Part shown: in pieces, positions 17,753 to 25,720 of the stretch
Position numbering within the stretch: position 1 is the stretch's first letter
Layout of the letters: every line of letters begins with the position of its first letter
Assembly (NCBI GenBank): GCA_947577185.1
Contig: CANPUE010000013.1
Span: 1-64,000, forward strand
Source of the DNA: an uncultured Lachnospiraceae bacterium
GTDB lineage: Bacteria > Bacillota > Clostridia > Lachnospirales > Lachnospiraceae
DNA length: 64,000 nt
Reading direction: 5' to 3'
The notes under the pieces: model-generated
The model's input: the letters and a program-made list of their open reading frames with translations, nothing else
Told to the model about the DNA's origin: nothing
Database searches by the model: none
Position numbers and translations under genes: made by a program

Positions 17753-18703
17753 TTATCCCTTCACCGCTCCCAGCGTAAGTCCGGAAATAAAGTACTTTTG
17801 GAAGAACGGATATGCACAGGCAATGGGTGCCACAATGAGCACTACAATCGCCATACGCGCTGCCTCCTGAGGCATATTAGCCAACATTTCCGCCGCACCG
17901 AGTCCCATGGTCGACGCATTCTTTGCCAACATTTGAATGTTTGTTAAAATAGCATTTAGCAGTGCCTGTAAGGAATACAGCCTGGCATCTTCAATGTAGA
18001 GCATGGATTGATACCAGTCGTTCCAATAAGAAAAGCACAGAAACAATCCAATGGTTGCCAGCAGCGGCTTACAGATTGGTAATACGATCCTCGAAAAAAT
18101 TGTAAGCTGGCTGGCGCCGTCCATTTTAGCCGATTCAATCAGCGATTCAGGCACCGTAGTCTTGAAAAACGTCCGGCTGATCACGACATTAAAAGATGAT
18201 ACGCTAAGCGGCAGTATAAGCGCCCAAATCGAATTTTTTAAACCCAGAAGCTGGCTGATTACATAATAGGTAGAAACCAGACCGCCGTTAAATACCATCG
18301 GAATAAATACCACCATTGTCAGGAAACCATTCAGCTTGTAGCCGGGACGGGAAAGCACATATCCCATCAACGTCGTTAGCAAAACACCCAGCGCCGTTCC
18401 CACTACGGTTACAAAGATCGATACGCCCAGCGCACGGAAGATCATTTTACTCTGGGAAGCCAAAAACGTATAACCTTCCAGCGAAAAAATCTTAGGTATA
18501 AAACGGTAGCCGTATTCTGTAATGGATGCCTCTGCCGAGAAAGAAATCGCCACCACCAGAAGAACCGGTATGATACATGCCAATGCCATTATTATAAATA
18601 CCAGGTTCAGAACTATATTGGCCGGTTTCGAGACCCGGTTAAAACGGTCGAATCCGGTTAACTCTTCATTATTCATTTTCTGTATCCGTTTTACGTTACT
18701 CAT
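17753..18703 (-). CDS. Carbohydrate ABC transporter permease (LplC/YtcP type)
   Basis: A 316-residue inner-membrane permease with six predicted membrane spans. The cytoplasmic EAA loop is visible as ESLIESAKMDGASQLTIFSR, with the invariant Gly, which contacts the ATPase. The C-terminus FQKYFISGLTLGAVKG is typical of this CUT1 subfamily. The start at 18703 is chosen because GGAGGG stands 4 bp upstream; the longer frame from 18733 lacks one. It pairs with the upstream permease to import an oligosaccharide. No ATPase gene is present nearby, so a shared MsmX-like ATPase elsewhere is expected. Confidence 0.93.
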   Translation of the reverse strand: MSNVKRIQKMNNEELTGFDRFNRVSKPANIVLNLVFIIMALACIIPVLLVVAISFSAEASITEYGYRFIPKIFSLEGYTFLASQSKMIFRALGVSIFVTVVGTALGVLLTTLMGYVLSRPGYKLNGFLTMVVFIPMVFNGGLVSTYYVISQLLGLKNSIWALILPLSVSSFNVVISRTFFKTTVPESLIESAKMDGASQLTIFSRIVLPICKPLLATIGLFLCFSYWNDWYQSMLYIEDARLYSLQALLNAILTNIQMLAKNASTMGLGAAEMLANMPQEAARMAIVVLIVAPIACAYPFFQKYFISGLTLGAVKG

Positions 18704-18796
18704 ATTTCCCTCCATATCGAAGCAGTTTGCCACGCTGATCTGTCTTTATGCATTGATATCCGCGTGTCAGTCCTATTTCCAGATCAATTCTGCCTG

Positions 18797-19744
18797 TCAG
18801 ATCATAGCGCTTTCTTTATCCACTTTTCTGACAATCGCATTTGCTGTCAGTATGGTAATACAGCCCGCAACCGACTGGATAAATGCTGCCGCAGCAGACA
18901 TACCCGTGGTAGATGTCTTCAACTGCTTATATACATAGACATCCAGCGTATACACGACATCATACAGAGAATTGGAATCTCTCGGTACCTGATAGAACAG
19001 ACCAAAATCGGAGTAGAAAATACGTCCGACATTCATAATGAACATAAGAATAATGACTGTCTTTAACAGAGGCAGTGTGATATAACGAATCTGCTGCCAT
19101 ATCGTCGCACCGTCAATCCCTGCCGCTTCATAATAGCTCTTGTCAATACCCGTAATGGTTGCAAGATACACCACCATTCCGTAGCCGACACCTTTCCACA
19201 AATTCATAAATACCAGAAACGGCGGCCACATCTCCGGTTTCATATACCACTGCTGTCTTTCCATGCCAAAAAATTCCAGCATGTTATTGATCAGTCCCTT
19301 ATCATAACTTAGAAATGCCCATACCAGTGCGGTTACAACTACCCACGACAGGAAGTACGGCATAAACATTGCTGTCTGGTAAATCTTCGTCAGTTTCTTG
19401 GAATGAAGCTGTCCGATTGCAATCGCGGCCGTAACCGGCACCACAATACCCAGAATAATAAATACAATATTATAAGCCAATGTATTCTTGATGATCATCC
19501 AGATATCTTTTGTGGAAAACAGAAAATTGAAATTGTCAAATCCCACCCATTCACTTGTAAGAAAACTCTTTAGAAATCCGCCGTTAATCTTAAATTTTTT
19601 AAAGGCAATCACGATACCGAACATCGGCATAAAGCAAAACAAAAAATACCATATCGTAGTCGGCAGCGCCAACAGAGTCAGTTCCGTATCGTCCTTGTTC
19701 CAATGCCTTTTTTTGGGTTTTACATTCTTTTTCTCTGTGCTCAT
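18797..19744 (-). CDS. Carbohydrate ABC transporter permease (LplB type)
   Basis: A 315-residue permease with six predicted membrane spans. The EAA-like loop DKSYYEAAGIDGATIWQQIR is at about residues 198-217. The N-terminal sequence LLALPTTIWYFLFCFMPMFG is typical of LplB proteins. AGGAGAGG precedes the ATG. It is the first gene of the transporter operon, with a 208-bp AT-rich region upstream that should hold the regulated promoter. It works as a heterodimer with the next permease. Confidence 0.93.
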   Translation of the reverse strand: MSTEKKNVKPKKRHWNKDDTELTLLALPTTIWYFLFCFMPMFGIVIAFKKFKINGGFLKSFLTSEWVGFDNFNFLFSTKDIWMIIKNTLAYNIVFIILGIVVPVTAAIAIGQLHSKKLTKIYQTAMFMPYFLSWVVVTALVWAFLSYDKGLINNMLEFFGMERQQWYMKPEMWPPFLVFMNLWKGVGYGMVVYLATITGIDKSYYEAAGIDGATIWQQIRYITLPLLKTVIILMFIMNVGRIFYSDFGLFYQVPRDSNSLYDVVYTLDVYVYKQLKTSTTGMSAAAAFIQSVAGCITILTANAIVRKVDKESAMI

Positions 19745-19952
19745 ACCCTCTCCTCTCCCGCCCGGTTATCCGGAGCACCATATGCGATTGTCTTTCTTTA
19801 TTATTTCTTAATATAATTATTATAACTTTGATAATATGCTCATAATATCCCTATTTCTTTAGAAAATAGTATGAAAAAATTAGTTTACATTTATAATTTG
19901 CGCCTCAATATTTGTGCACTTTTGATATAATGAATTGTTTTTTTGCAAAATA
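19745..19952 (-). promoter_or_regulatory. AT-rich upstream region of the ABC transporter operon
   Basis: This 208-bp region holds no gene. It contains an imperfect palindrome at 19851-19869 (CTATTT, then AAATAG) and several TATAAT-like boxes without a good -35 element, for example at 19819-19824. That pattern suits an activator-dependent promoter, presumably bound by the AraC-type regulator of the adjacent operon. No terminator for the upstream acyltransferase gene is seen, so read-through is possible. Confidence 0.4.
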
Positions 19953-20789
19953 TTAGTCTTTTTGTACAATATCGACATTTTGCCGCCGGAGGACTCCATG
20001 CGCATCCCGAATCACGCCGCCCGAAAGAAGGTGCCGCTTCATCTTTCTCTGCAGCGTTGTTCGTTCGGGCAGTTCCGCAAAATCATCCGTGCGGCTCTGA
20101 AACACCCACTCGATGCATCCGGTGTCCGCCTCACCTTCGTCTGCAATCTCAAAACGACGCTGAAAGCGGATAATATTGCTCTCCTCTCTCAACATTCCCT
20201 CCAGCTGACGGTCCATCAGCCAGGAATGACAGTGATACGCCGCAAACACGATTTCCGGAAAGCATTCCGCAAAAAAACGCTCCGCACGCGCAAGTGATCG
20301 CGATACGGCATCCGGTGAAAAATCGGCATCAGAAGGGATATGGAGCTCGATCACCTTATTGTGTTCTGTCTCTTCGATCTCGTATTCCAGCTCGCCGATC
20401 CGAAACAGACTGCCGCCCGCCTGACGTACAGTCCACCACTCTCTGTCAAAACAAAATTTTCCGGTCATCCGGTAAGTCTCTCCGATAAAACGCGGATAGC
20501 ATTTCATCGTATCGACGTAGATCTCGTCACTGATCCCCTTTTCCCTGTAAAAATCATACAGATCAGCTGACGCTTTGAGCATACAGGCAAGTACCCTGAC
20601 GTGATCAGTATCTTCACCAAGTAACATCTGCAGTTCTTTTAAAGCATTCTGCCTTTCCCCATGCATTCTGAACTTTTTAAGCAGACCGTCGACAGCCTGA
20701 AAGTCAAAGCCTGATGCAAATTCCAAAACTCTGCTTTTCATTTCAGACTGCAGGTTTATACTATTGCACAGTGTTGTGATGTCCATCAT
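19953..20789 (-). CDS. NAT_N/GNAT_C-type acyltransferase-domain protein
   Basis: A 278-residue soluble protein. I recognise it as resembling the two-domain acyltransferase-domain proteins common in gut Clostridia, with an N-terminal all-alpha region (about 1-120) and a C-terminal GNAT-like region (about 125-275, with VIELHIPSDADFSPDAVSRS). No catalytic residue can be named with confidence and the substrate is unknown. AAAGGA precedes the ATG by 7 bp. It lies upstream of the sugar transporter genes on the same strand with no terminator between them, which suggests a link to sugar metabolism. The family assignment is from memory and is moderately secure. Confidence 0.6.
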   Translation of the reverse strand: MMDITTLCNSINLQSEMKSRVLEFASGFDFQAVDGLLKKFRMHGERQNALKELQMLLGEDTDHVRVLACMLKASADLYDFYREKGISDEIYVDTMKCYPRFIGETYRMTGKFCFDREWWTVRQAGGSLFRIGELEYEIEETEHNKVIELHIPSDADFSPDAVSRSLARAERFFAECFPEIVFAAYHCHSWLMDRQLEGMLREESNIIRFQRRFEIADEGEADTGCIEWVFQSRTDDFAELPERTTLQRKMKRHLLSGGVIRDAHGVLRRQNVDIVQKD

Positions 20790-20952
20790 TTATCGTTCCT
20801 TTCTCCGTCCGGATCGAACGTTCCCAGGATGATTGGAGGCTTCTCAATTATCTTTTCCTGTCTTTCATCAAATCATTCCCCAATTATCATAATTGTATCA
20901 TCGTTCCCCCAAAACACCTGCACCCGATCGTTTCATCCGTCTCAAAAATAGT

Positions 20953-20999
20953 AAAAAGAGATACCAAAGAATTGCGTTTCCTTTGATATCCCTCTTTTT
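20953..20999 (-). terminator. Terminator of tpiA
   Basis: The stem pairs AAAAAGAGATACCAAAG with CTTTGATATCCCTCTTTTT with two mismatches and ends in a T-run on the minus strand, about 40 bp after the tpiA stop codon. Confidence 0.75.
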
Positions 21000-21036
21000 C
21001 TGTGTTTTCTTGCTGTCAGATTACTGAATATACTTT

Positions 21037-21786
21037 TTATTTGTAATTTACAATCTTACCGAAATCTGCCTTCAAAGAAGCGCCGCCAACCAGACCGCCG
21101 TCAATATCAGGCTGTGCAAATAACTCTGCAGCATTGCCCGCATTTACGGAACCGCCGTACTGAATGCGTACTGCTTCTGCCGTTGCCGCATCATAAATCT
21201 CAGCGATACACTCACGGATTCCCTTACATACTTCCTCTGCCTGCTCTGTAGTAGCGGTCTTACCCGTTCCGATCGCCCAGATCGGCTCGTATGCGATCAC
21301 CATGCCTGCTGCCTGCTGTGCCGTAACACCTGTCAGGTCAGATTTGATCTGCAGTCTGATCCAATCCATTGTAACGCCCATTTCACGCTGCTCTAATGTC
21401 TCGCCGCAGCAAAGGATCGGTACAAGTCCTGCTTCAAGCGCTTTCTTTACTTTCTTATTGAGAAGCTCGTCATCCTCTTTAAAATAATCGCGTCTCTCGG
21501 AATGCCCGATGATCACGTACTTCGCGCCGGCATCTTTGATCATGGAAGCTGAAATTTCTCCTGTGTATGCGCCTTTTTCCTCAAAATACATATTCTCAGC
21601 GCCAACTTCCACGTTTGTATCCTTTACAGCTTCTACAACCGGAACGATATCGATCGCAGGCACACAGTATACAACGTCAACATCGTCTGATTTCACCAGA
21701 TCTTTTAATTCACTGCAAAGCTTTACTGCCTCACTGGGTGTCATGTTCATCTTCCAGTTACCGGCTACGATTTTTCTTCTTGCCAT
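21037..21786 (-). CDS. tpiA: Triosephosphate isomerase
   Basis: A 249-residue enzyme that interconverts dihydroxyacetone phosphate and glyceraldehyde 3-phosphate in glycolysis. The substrate site GNWKMN lies near the N-terminus, the electrophile His is in VIIGHSERR, and the catalytic Glu is in [20 protein letters not shown] and GGLVGGASL bind the phosphate. The start at 21786 is preferred because GGAGAAGAG stands upstream; a frame starting 15 nt earlier overlaps that site. It is the third gene of gap-pgk-tpiA and is separated from pgk by a 190-bp structured region. Confidence 0.97.
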   Translation of the reverse strand: MARRKIVAGNWKMNMTPSEAVKLCSELKDLVKSDDVDVVYCVPAIDIVPVVEAVKDTNVEVGAENMYFEEKGAYTGEISASMIKDAGAKYVIIGHSERRDYFKEDDELLNKKVKKALEAGLVPILCCGETLEQREMGVTMDWIRLQIKSDLTGVTAQQAAGMVIAYEPIWAIGTGKTATTEQAEEVCKGIRECIAEIYDAATAEAVRIQYGGSVNAGNAAELFAQPDIDGGLVGGASLKADFGKIVNYK

Positions 21787-21833
21787 TTTTCTCTTCTCCA
21801 TTCTTTATTCTTCTATCATCAATGACATTATGG

Positions 21834-21960
21834 AAGAATGGCTCATCAGAGCCATTCTTTCCGGAATAACTTAGAATATCCTGGCTGATGTCTTTTATCA
21901 GCCTGGTTATTCTTTATTCCGTTTTATCGTCTGCCGCTTACTACACGGCGTAGCAGCGGC
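21834..21960 (-). promoter_or_regulatory. Three consecutive hairpins between pgk and tpiA
   Basis: In mRNA order these are a GCCGCT/AGCGGC stem (21933-21960), a long imperfect stem of about 25 bp (21862-21921), and a perfect 11-bp stem AAGAATGGCTC (21834-21859). None is followed by a strong U-tract. They may stabilise the pgk transcript, mark RNase cleavage, or partly stop transcription before tpiA. Confidence 0.6.
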
Positions 21961-22002
21961 TTTTGCTCTTTCGACTGTTTATTTATCGTCTGCCGCTACT
22001 AC
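21923..22002. repeat. Duplicated tail of pgk
   Basis: The last coding bases of pgk (21982-22002) recur at 21923-21944 as a near-identical copy with one extra base. The copy lies outside the gene and forms part of the hairpin at 21933-21960. It looks like a small local duplication. Confidence 0.6.
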
Positions 22003-23202
22003 GCCGGGGAGTTCTTTGCCTTCGAGGAATTCAAGGGATGCGCCGCCGCCTGTGGAGATGTGGCTCATCTTATCGGCAAATCCAAGCTGGTTAACGGCTG
22101 CCGCACTGTCACCGCCGCCGATGATCGTTGTAGCGTCTGTCTCTGCGAGGGATTTTGCAACTGCAATCGTACCTGCTGCCAGTGTCGGATTCTCGAATAC
22201 GCCCATAGGTCCGTTCCATACAACTGTCTTAGCGGATTTCACTGCATCAGCATACAGTTTAGCAGTCTCTGTACCGATATCAAGGCCTTCCTTATCTGCC
22301 GGAATCTTGTCTGCCGCAACAACTTCCACTTCGATCGGTCCATCGATCGGATCCGGGAAATGATCAGCGATCGTCGTATCAACCGGTAAAAGCAGCTTCT
22401 TGCCGAGTTTGTCTGCTTTTTCCATCATTTCCCTGCAGTAATCGAGTTTCTCGTTATCTACAAGAGAATTACCAACTTCCATACCTTTTGCTTTTAAGAA
22501 GGTAAATGCCATGCCGCCGCCGATAATGAGCGTATCGCATTTCTCCAGCAGGTTGTTGATAACATTCAGTTTATCAGCCACTTTTGCGCCGCCGAGGATC
22601 GCAACGAAAGGTCTGACCGGATTTTCTACTGCATTGCCAAGGAAATCGATCTCTTTCTGCATTAAGTAACCAACTGCGTTCTCGCCGCCTTTTTCGGAGA
22701 TGAATTTCGTAACGCCTGCTACAGAAGCATGTGCTCTGTGGGAGGAACCGAATGCATCACATACATAAGCATCCGCCAGATCTGCCAGTTCTTTACTGAA
22801 CTCTTCGCCGTTCTTTGTCTCTTCTTTGCCGCGGAAACGGGTATTCTGCAGTAAAACAACATCTCCCTCGTTCATGTCTGCAACCGCTTTTGTAGCAGCA
22901 TCGCCTGTCACATTGTAATCAGAAACAAAGTTTACCTCTTTTCCCAGTTTCTCGGAAAGTCTCTTTGCAACCGGTGCAAGGGATTCTCCCTCGTTAGGGC
23001 CGTTCTTTACTTTGCCAAGGTGAGAGCAGAGGATCACTTTCGCGCCGTCGCCGATCAGTTTGTTGATCGTAGGCAGTGCCGCCACGATACGGGTTTCGTC
23101 TGTAATCTCGCCATTCTTTAAAGGTACGTTAAAATCGCATCTTACCAGAACGCGTTTTCCTTTTACATTGATGTCATCTACGGATTTCTTATTCAATCCC
23201 AT
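21979..23202 (-). CDS. pgk: Phosphoglycerate kinase
   Basis: A 407-residue glycolytic kinase that makes ATP from 1,3-bisphosphoglycerate. The N-terminal substrate motif [18 protein letters not shown] is intact, as are the basic patch SHLGK and the nucleotide-binding GGGMAFTF and [19 protein letters not shown] precedes the ATG. It is the second gene of gap-pgk-tpiA and is separated from gap by a hairpin. No fusion or truncation is seen. Confidence 0.98.
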   Translation of the reverse strand: MGLNKKSVDDINVKGKRVLVRCDFNVPLKNGEITDETRIVAALPTINKLIGDGAKVILCSHLGKVKNGPNEGESLAPVAKRLSEKLGKEVNFVSDYNVTGDAATKAVADMNEGDVVLLQNTRFRGKEETKNGEEFSKELADLADAYVCDAFGSSHRAHASVAGVTKFISEKGGENAVGYLMQKEIDFLGNAVENPVRPFVAILGGAKVADKLNVINNLLEKCDTLIIGGGMAFTFLKAKGMEVGNSLVDNEKLDYCREMMEKADKLGKKLLLPVDTTIADHFPDPIDGPIEVEVVAADKIPADKEGLDIGTETAKLYADAVKSAKTVVWNGPMGVFENPTLAAGTIAVAKSLAETDATTIIGGGDSAAAVNQLGFADKMSHISTGGGASLEFLEGKELPGVVAADDK

Positions 23203-23267
23203 CTTTCTTTCCTCCTATACTAAAAGAAATGCCTGAACGGTTTCTTCTTTTCCTGTCAAATAACAAA

Positions 23268-23298
23268 TAAGATCCGGCCCAACAAGGCCGGACCTTAC
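23268..23298 (-). terminator. Hairpin between gap and pgk
   Basis: TCCGGCC (23273-23279) pairs with GGCCGGA (23286-23292), with extra A-T pairs outside. A weak U-rich stretch follows on the minus strand. It probably acts as a partial terminator or processing site that lets gap be expressed above pgk. Confidence 0.55.
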
Positions 23299-23333
23299 GA
23301 TCTTAGCTTAGATTCTTTTCAAACTGCAAATAA

Positions 23334-24335
23334 TTAGCCTAATTCAGCGAAGTATTTGATTGTTCTTACCATCTGGCTTGTGTAGCTGTTCTCATTGTCA
23401 TACCAGGAAACAACCTGTACAAGATTGTCAGCGCCAACCATGGTCTGTGTTGCATCGAAGAGAGAACCATATCTCATGCCGATTACGTCAGAAGATACGA
23501 TTTCTTCCTCATTGTATCCAAAGGACTCGTTTGCTGCTGCTTTCATTGCTGCATTGATCTCATCCTTTGTTACAGATTTCTCAACAGTTGCTACAAGAAT
23601 CGTTGTAGAACCTGTCGGGGTCGGTACACGCTGAGCAGAACCGATCAGTTTGCCGTTCAGTTCAGGAATAACAAGACCGATAGCTTTCGCTGCGCCTGTG
23701 CTGTTAGGAACGATGTTGATCGCGCCTGCACGGGATCTTCTCAGATCGCCTTTTCTCTGAGGACCGTCAAGGATCATCTGATCACCTGTGTAAGCATGGA
23801 TTGTGCTCATGATACCGGATTTGATGGTAGCAAGATCATTCAGTGCTTTTGCCATAGGAGCAAGGCAGTTTGTCGTACAGGATGCTGCGGAAATGATCGT
23901 ATCATCCTTTGTCAGTGTTGTGTGGTTTACGTTGTAAACGATTGTCGGAAGGTCATTTCCTGCAGGAGCAGAAATAACAACTTTCTTAGCGCCGGCATTG
24001 ATATGAGCCTGTGCTTTTTCTTTGGATGTATAGAATCCGGAGCACTCTAAAACAACATCTACCCCAAGTTCTCCCCAAGGACAATTGTTTGCGTCTGGCT
24101 CTTTGTAAATTTTCAGCGTCTTGCCGTCAACTGTGATGGAATCTTCCCCTGCTGAAACAGTGTCGCCTTTTTCATATCTTCCCTGGGAAGAGTCATACTT
24201 GAGCAAGTGTGCCAGCATCTTAGGGCTTGTCAGATCATTGATCGCTACTACTTCGTATCCGTCTGCACCGAACATCTGTCTGAACGCAAGACGACCGATA
24301 CGGCCAAAACCATTGATTGCTACTTTTACTGCCAT
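23334..24335 (-). CDS. gap: Glyceraldehyde-3-phosphate dehydrogenase
   Basis: A 333-residue NAD-dependent dehydrogenase of glycolysis. The Rossmann motif INGFGRIGR is at residues 7-15, the catalytic Cys is in [10 protein letters not shown], and the C-terminal domain has the usual [26 protein letters not shown] precedes the ATG. It leads the gap-pgk-tpiA cluster and faces a divergently transcribed phosphatase gene. Between them lies a palindrome that could be an operator. Confidence 0.98.
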   Translation of the reverse strand: MAVKVAINGFGRIGRLAFRQMFGADGYEVVAINDLTSPKMLAHLLKYDSSQGRYEKGDTVSAGEDSITVDGKTLKIYKEPDANNCPWGELGVDVVLECSGFYTSKEKAQAHINAGAKKVVISAPAGNDLPTIVYNVNHTTLTKDDTIISAASCTTNCLAPMAKALNDLATIKSGIMSTIHAYTGDQMILDGPQRKGDLRRSRAGAINIVPNSTGAAKAIGLVIPELNGKLIGSAQRVPTPTGSTTILVATVEKSVTKDEINAAMKAAANESFGYNEEEIVSSDVIGMRYGSLFDATQTMVGADNLVQVVSWYDNENSYTSQMVRTIKYFAELG

Positions 24336-24371
24336 TTTAAATTCCTCCTAAACATAAAATTTAATGATTTT

Positions 24372-24395
24372 ATTATATTGTTTCGTCATCCGCAA
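24372..24395 (-). promoter_or_regulatory. Candidate promoter of gap
   Basis: On the minus strand, TTGCGG (24390-24395) stands 17 bp before TAAAAT, while a perfect TATAAT (24372-24377) overlaps that spacing but has no good -35. The promoter is therefore placed here, but the exact boxes are uncertain. Confidence 0.45.
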
Positions 24396-24447
24396 CCTGC
24401 AGGCACCACATAAAACTCCCACTGTGCAGTTTCCGCGGCATACAGAT

Positions 24448-24497
24448 TGACAAAATTTTGTCAGCAAAATTATTTTACCTAATTTGTCCGCAAAATT
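24448..24497. promoter_or_regulatory. Palindrome and repeated operator-like sites upstream of gap
   Basis: TGACAAAATTTTGTCA (24448-24463) is a perfect 16-bp palindrome. The motif TTTGTCNGCAAAATT occurs at 24457-24471 and again at 24483-24497, 26 bp apart. This spacing is close to two and a half helical turns and suggests a dimeric regulator between the divergent gap and hisJ-like genes. The protein is unknown. Confidence 0.5.
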
Positions 24498-24572
24498 CAA
24501 GGTGTAAATCGAAAATATTTGGAAATTTAAGAGAATTTTTCCAATTGCGGGATTTCGCCGCGTGATATGTGG

Positions 24573-24601
24573 TTGCGATTTGTACTGAAACAAACTATAC
24601 T
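24573..24601 (+). promoter_or_regulatory. Sigma-A promoter of the PHP phosphatase gene
   Basis: The -35 TTGCGA (24573-24578) and -10 TATACT (24596-24601) have a 17-bp spacer, and AGGAGG lies 7 bp before the start codon. Confidence 0.75.
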
Positions 24602-24633
24602 GGTAAAAAGTATACCACAAAGGAGGCAAAATT

Positions 24634-25452
24634 ATGCCTGTCACAGCAGATTACCACATGCACTCTTCTTTTTCGGGCGATTCTTCCGCTCCCATGGAAG
24701 AAATGATCTTAAACGGAATCCGTCTCGGACTCACACAGATGTGTTTTACCGAGCACCAGGACTTTGATTTTCCCATATCGGAAGCATTTCCGGAAGGTTT
24801 TTTTGAAATCAACCCGGATGCTTACCTTTATGATCTTTTGAAATTTAAAAATAAATATGCGGACCAGATCAAAGTATGTTTCGGCGTAGAACTTGGTCTA
24901 CAGCCTCATCTTTCCAGAAAAAACGCCGCCTTTGCCAAAGCGCATGAATATGATTTTATCATCGCCTCTTCCCATCTGTGCAACGGCCGCGACCCCGGCT
25001 TTCCCGCTTTTTATGAAGGAAAAACACAGGAAGAGGGTTACCGCGAATACTTTGAATCCATCTATGAAAATCTGAAAACATTCAGCAACTTTGACGTGTA
25101 CGGTCATCTGGATTATGTTGTCCGCTATGGCCCTCGCAAAGACGAAGGATATTCCAGCGAACAGTATCGTGATATCATCGATGCCATTTTGCAAAAACTG
25201 ATCGCGGACGGTAAAGGCATTGAGATCAACACAAAGGGACTTTCAGGCGGACTGCGCGACGTCAATCCCTGTACCGCCATCATCCGCCGCTACAAAGAGC
25301 TTGGAGGTGAGATCATCACCGTCGGTTCCGATGCCCACGCGCCCGGACAGATTGCCGCTCATTTTGGCAGAGCTGCCGATATTTTGTCGGCGTGCGGATT
25401 CCGCTATTACACGACCTTTGAAAAGCGCAGTGCGGCGTTTCACAAACTATAA
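24634..25452 (+). CDS. HisJ-family histidinol-phosphatase (PHP domain)
   Basis: A 272-residue PHP-domain phosphoesterase. The metal-binding motif DYHMHSSFSGD opens the protein. GVELGLQPHL, IASSHLCNG, DVYGHLDYVVRYG and VGSDAHAPGQ follow as the other metal-ligand motifs. HisJ enzymes remove phosphate from histidinol phosphate in histidine synthesis. No other his genes are near, so the substrate may differ. A strong promoter and AGGAGG ribosome site lie upstream. It is monocistronic or shares a weak extension into the small gene downstream. Confidence 0.88.
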   Translation: MPVTADYHMHSSFSGDSSAPMEEMILNGIRLGLTQMCFTEHQDFDFPISEAFPEGFFEINPDAYLYDLLKFKNKYADQIKVCFGVELGLQPHLSRKNAAFAKAHEYDFIIASSHLCNGRDPGFPAFYEGKTQEEGYREYFESIYENLKTFSNFDVYGHLDYVVRYGPRKDEGYSSEQYRDIIDAILQKLIADGKGIEINTKGLSGGLRDVNPCTAIIRRYKELGGEIITVGSDAHAPGQIAAHFGRAADILSACGFRYYTTFEKRSAAFHKL

Positions 25453-25465
25453 AAAAGCTGTCTGC

Positions 25466-25494
25466 TTCCAAATCAGGCCGAACTATGGTACGAT
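25466..25494 (+). promoter_or_regulatory. Weak candidate promoter of the 60-residue protein gene
   Basis: TTCCAA (25466-25471) and TACGAT (25489-25494) have a 17-bp spacer. Both boxes are imperfect, but an excellent AGGAGG ribosome site follows. Confidence 0.4.
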
Positions 25495-25537
25495 AACAAT
25501 ATAACAACCTGATTCTTTTACACAGGAGGTGGCGCCT

Positions 25538-25720
25538 ATGCCTGTGCCAACAAACGAAAAAGAATACAACGGCTTTTTATTTGACCAGTTATCTCTGATT
25601 GAAGAAATAACCGAAGTGGCACAAAAAGAGAATGCCACGGCAACATTATCTGTTCTGGAAAAGAAAAAAAAGCAGGTGGAGAGAAAACTATATCAACAAC
25701 CGCCGCTCATCAGTGGATGA
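25538..25720 (+). CDS. Small hypothetical protein, 60 residues
   Basis: A small acidic-then-basic protein, MPVPTNEKEYNGFLFDQL at its start and a Lys/Glu-rich helix (VLEKKKKQVERKLY) near its end. It is probably helical and soluble. The ATG at 25538 is chosen because AGGAGGT stands 9 bp upstream; an in-frame GTG at 25529 overlaps that site. Its last 28 bp overlap the 3' end of the convergent mnmA gene. I do not recognise the family. The strong ribosome site supports real translation. Confidence 0.6.
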   Translation: MPVPTNEKEYNGFLFDQLSLIEEITEVAQKENATATLSVLEKKKKQVERKLYQQPPLISG

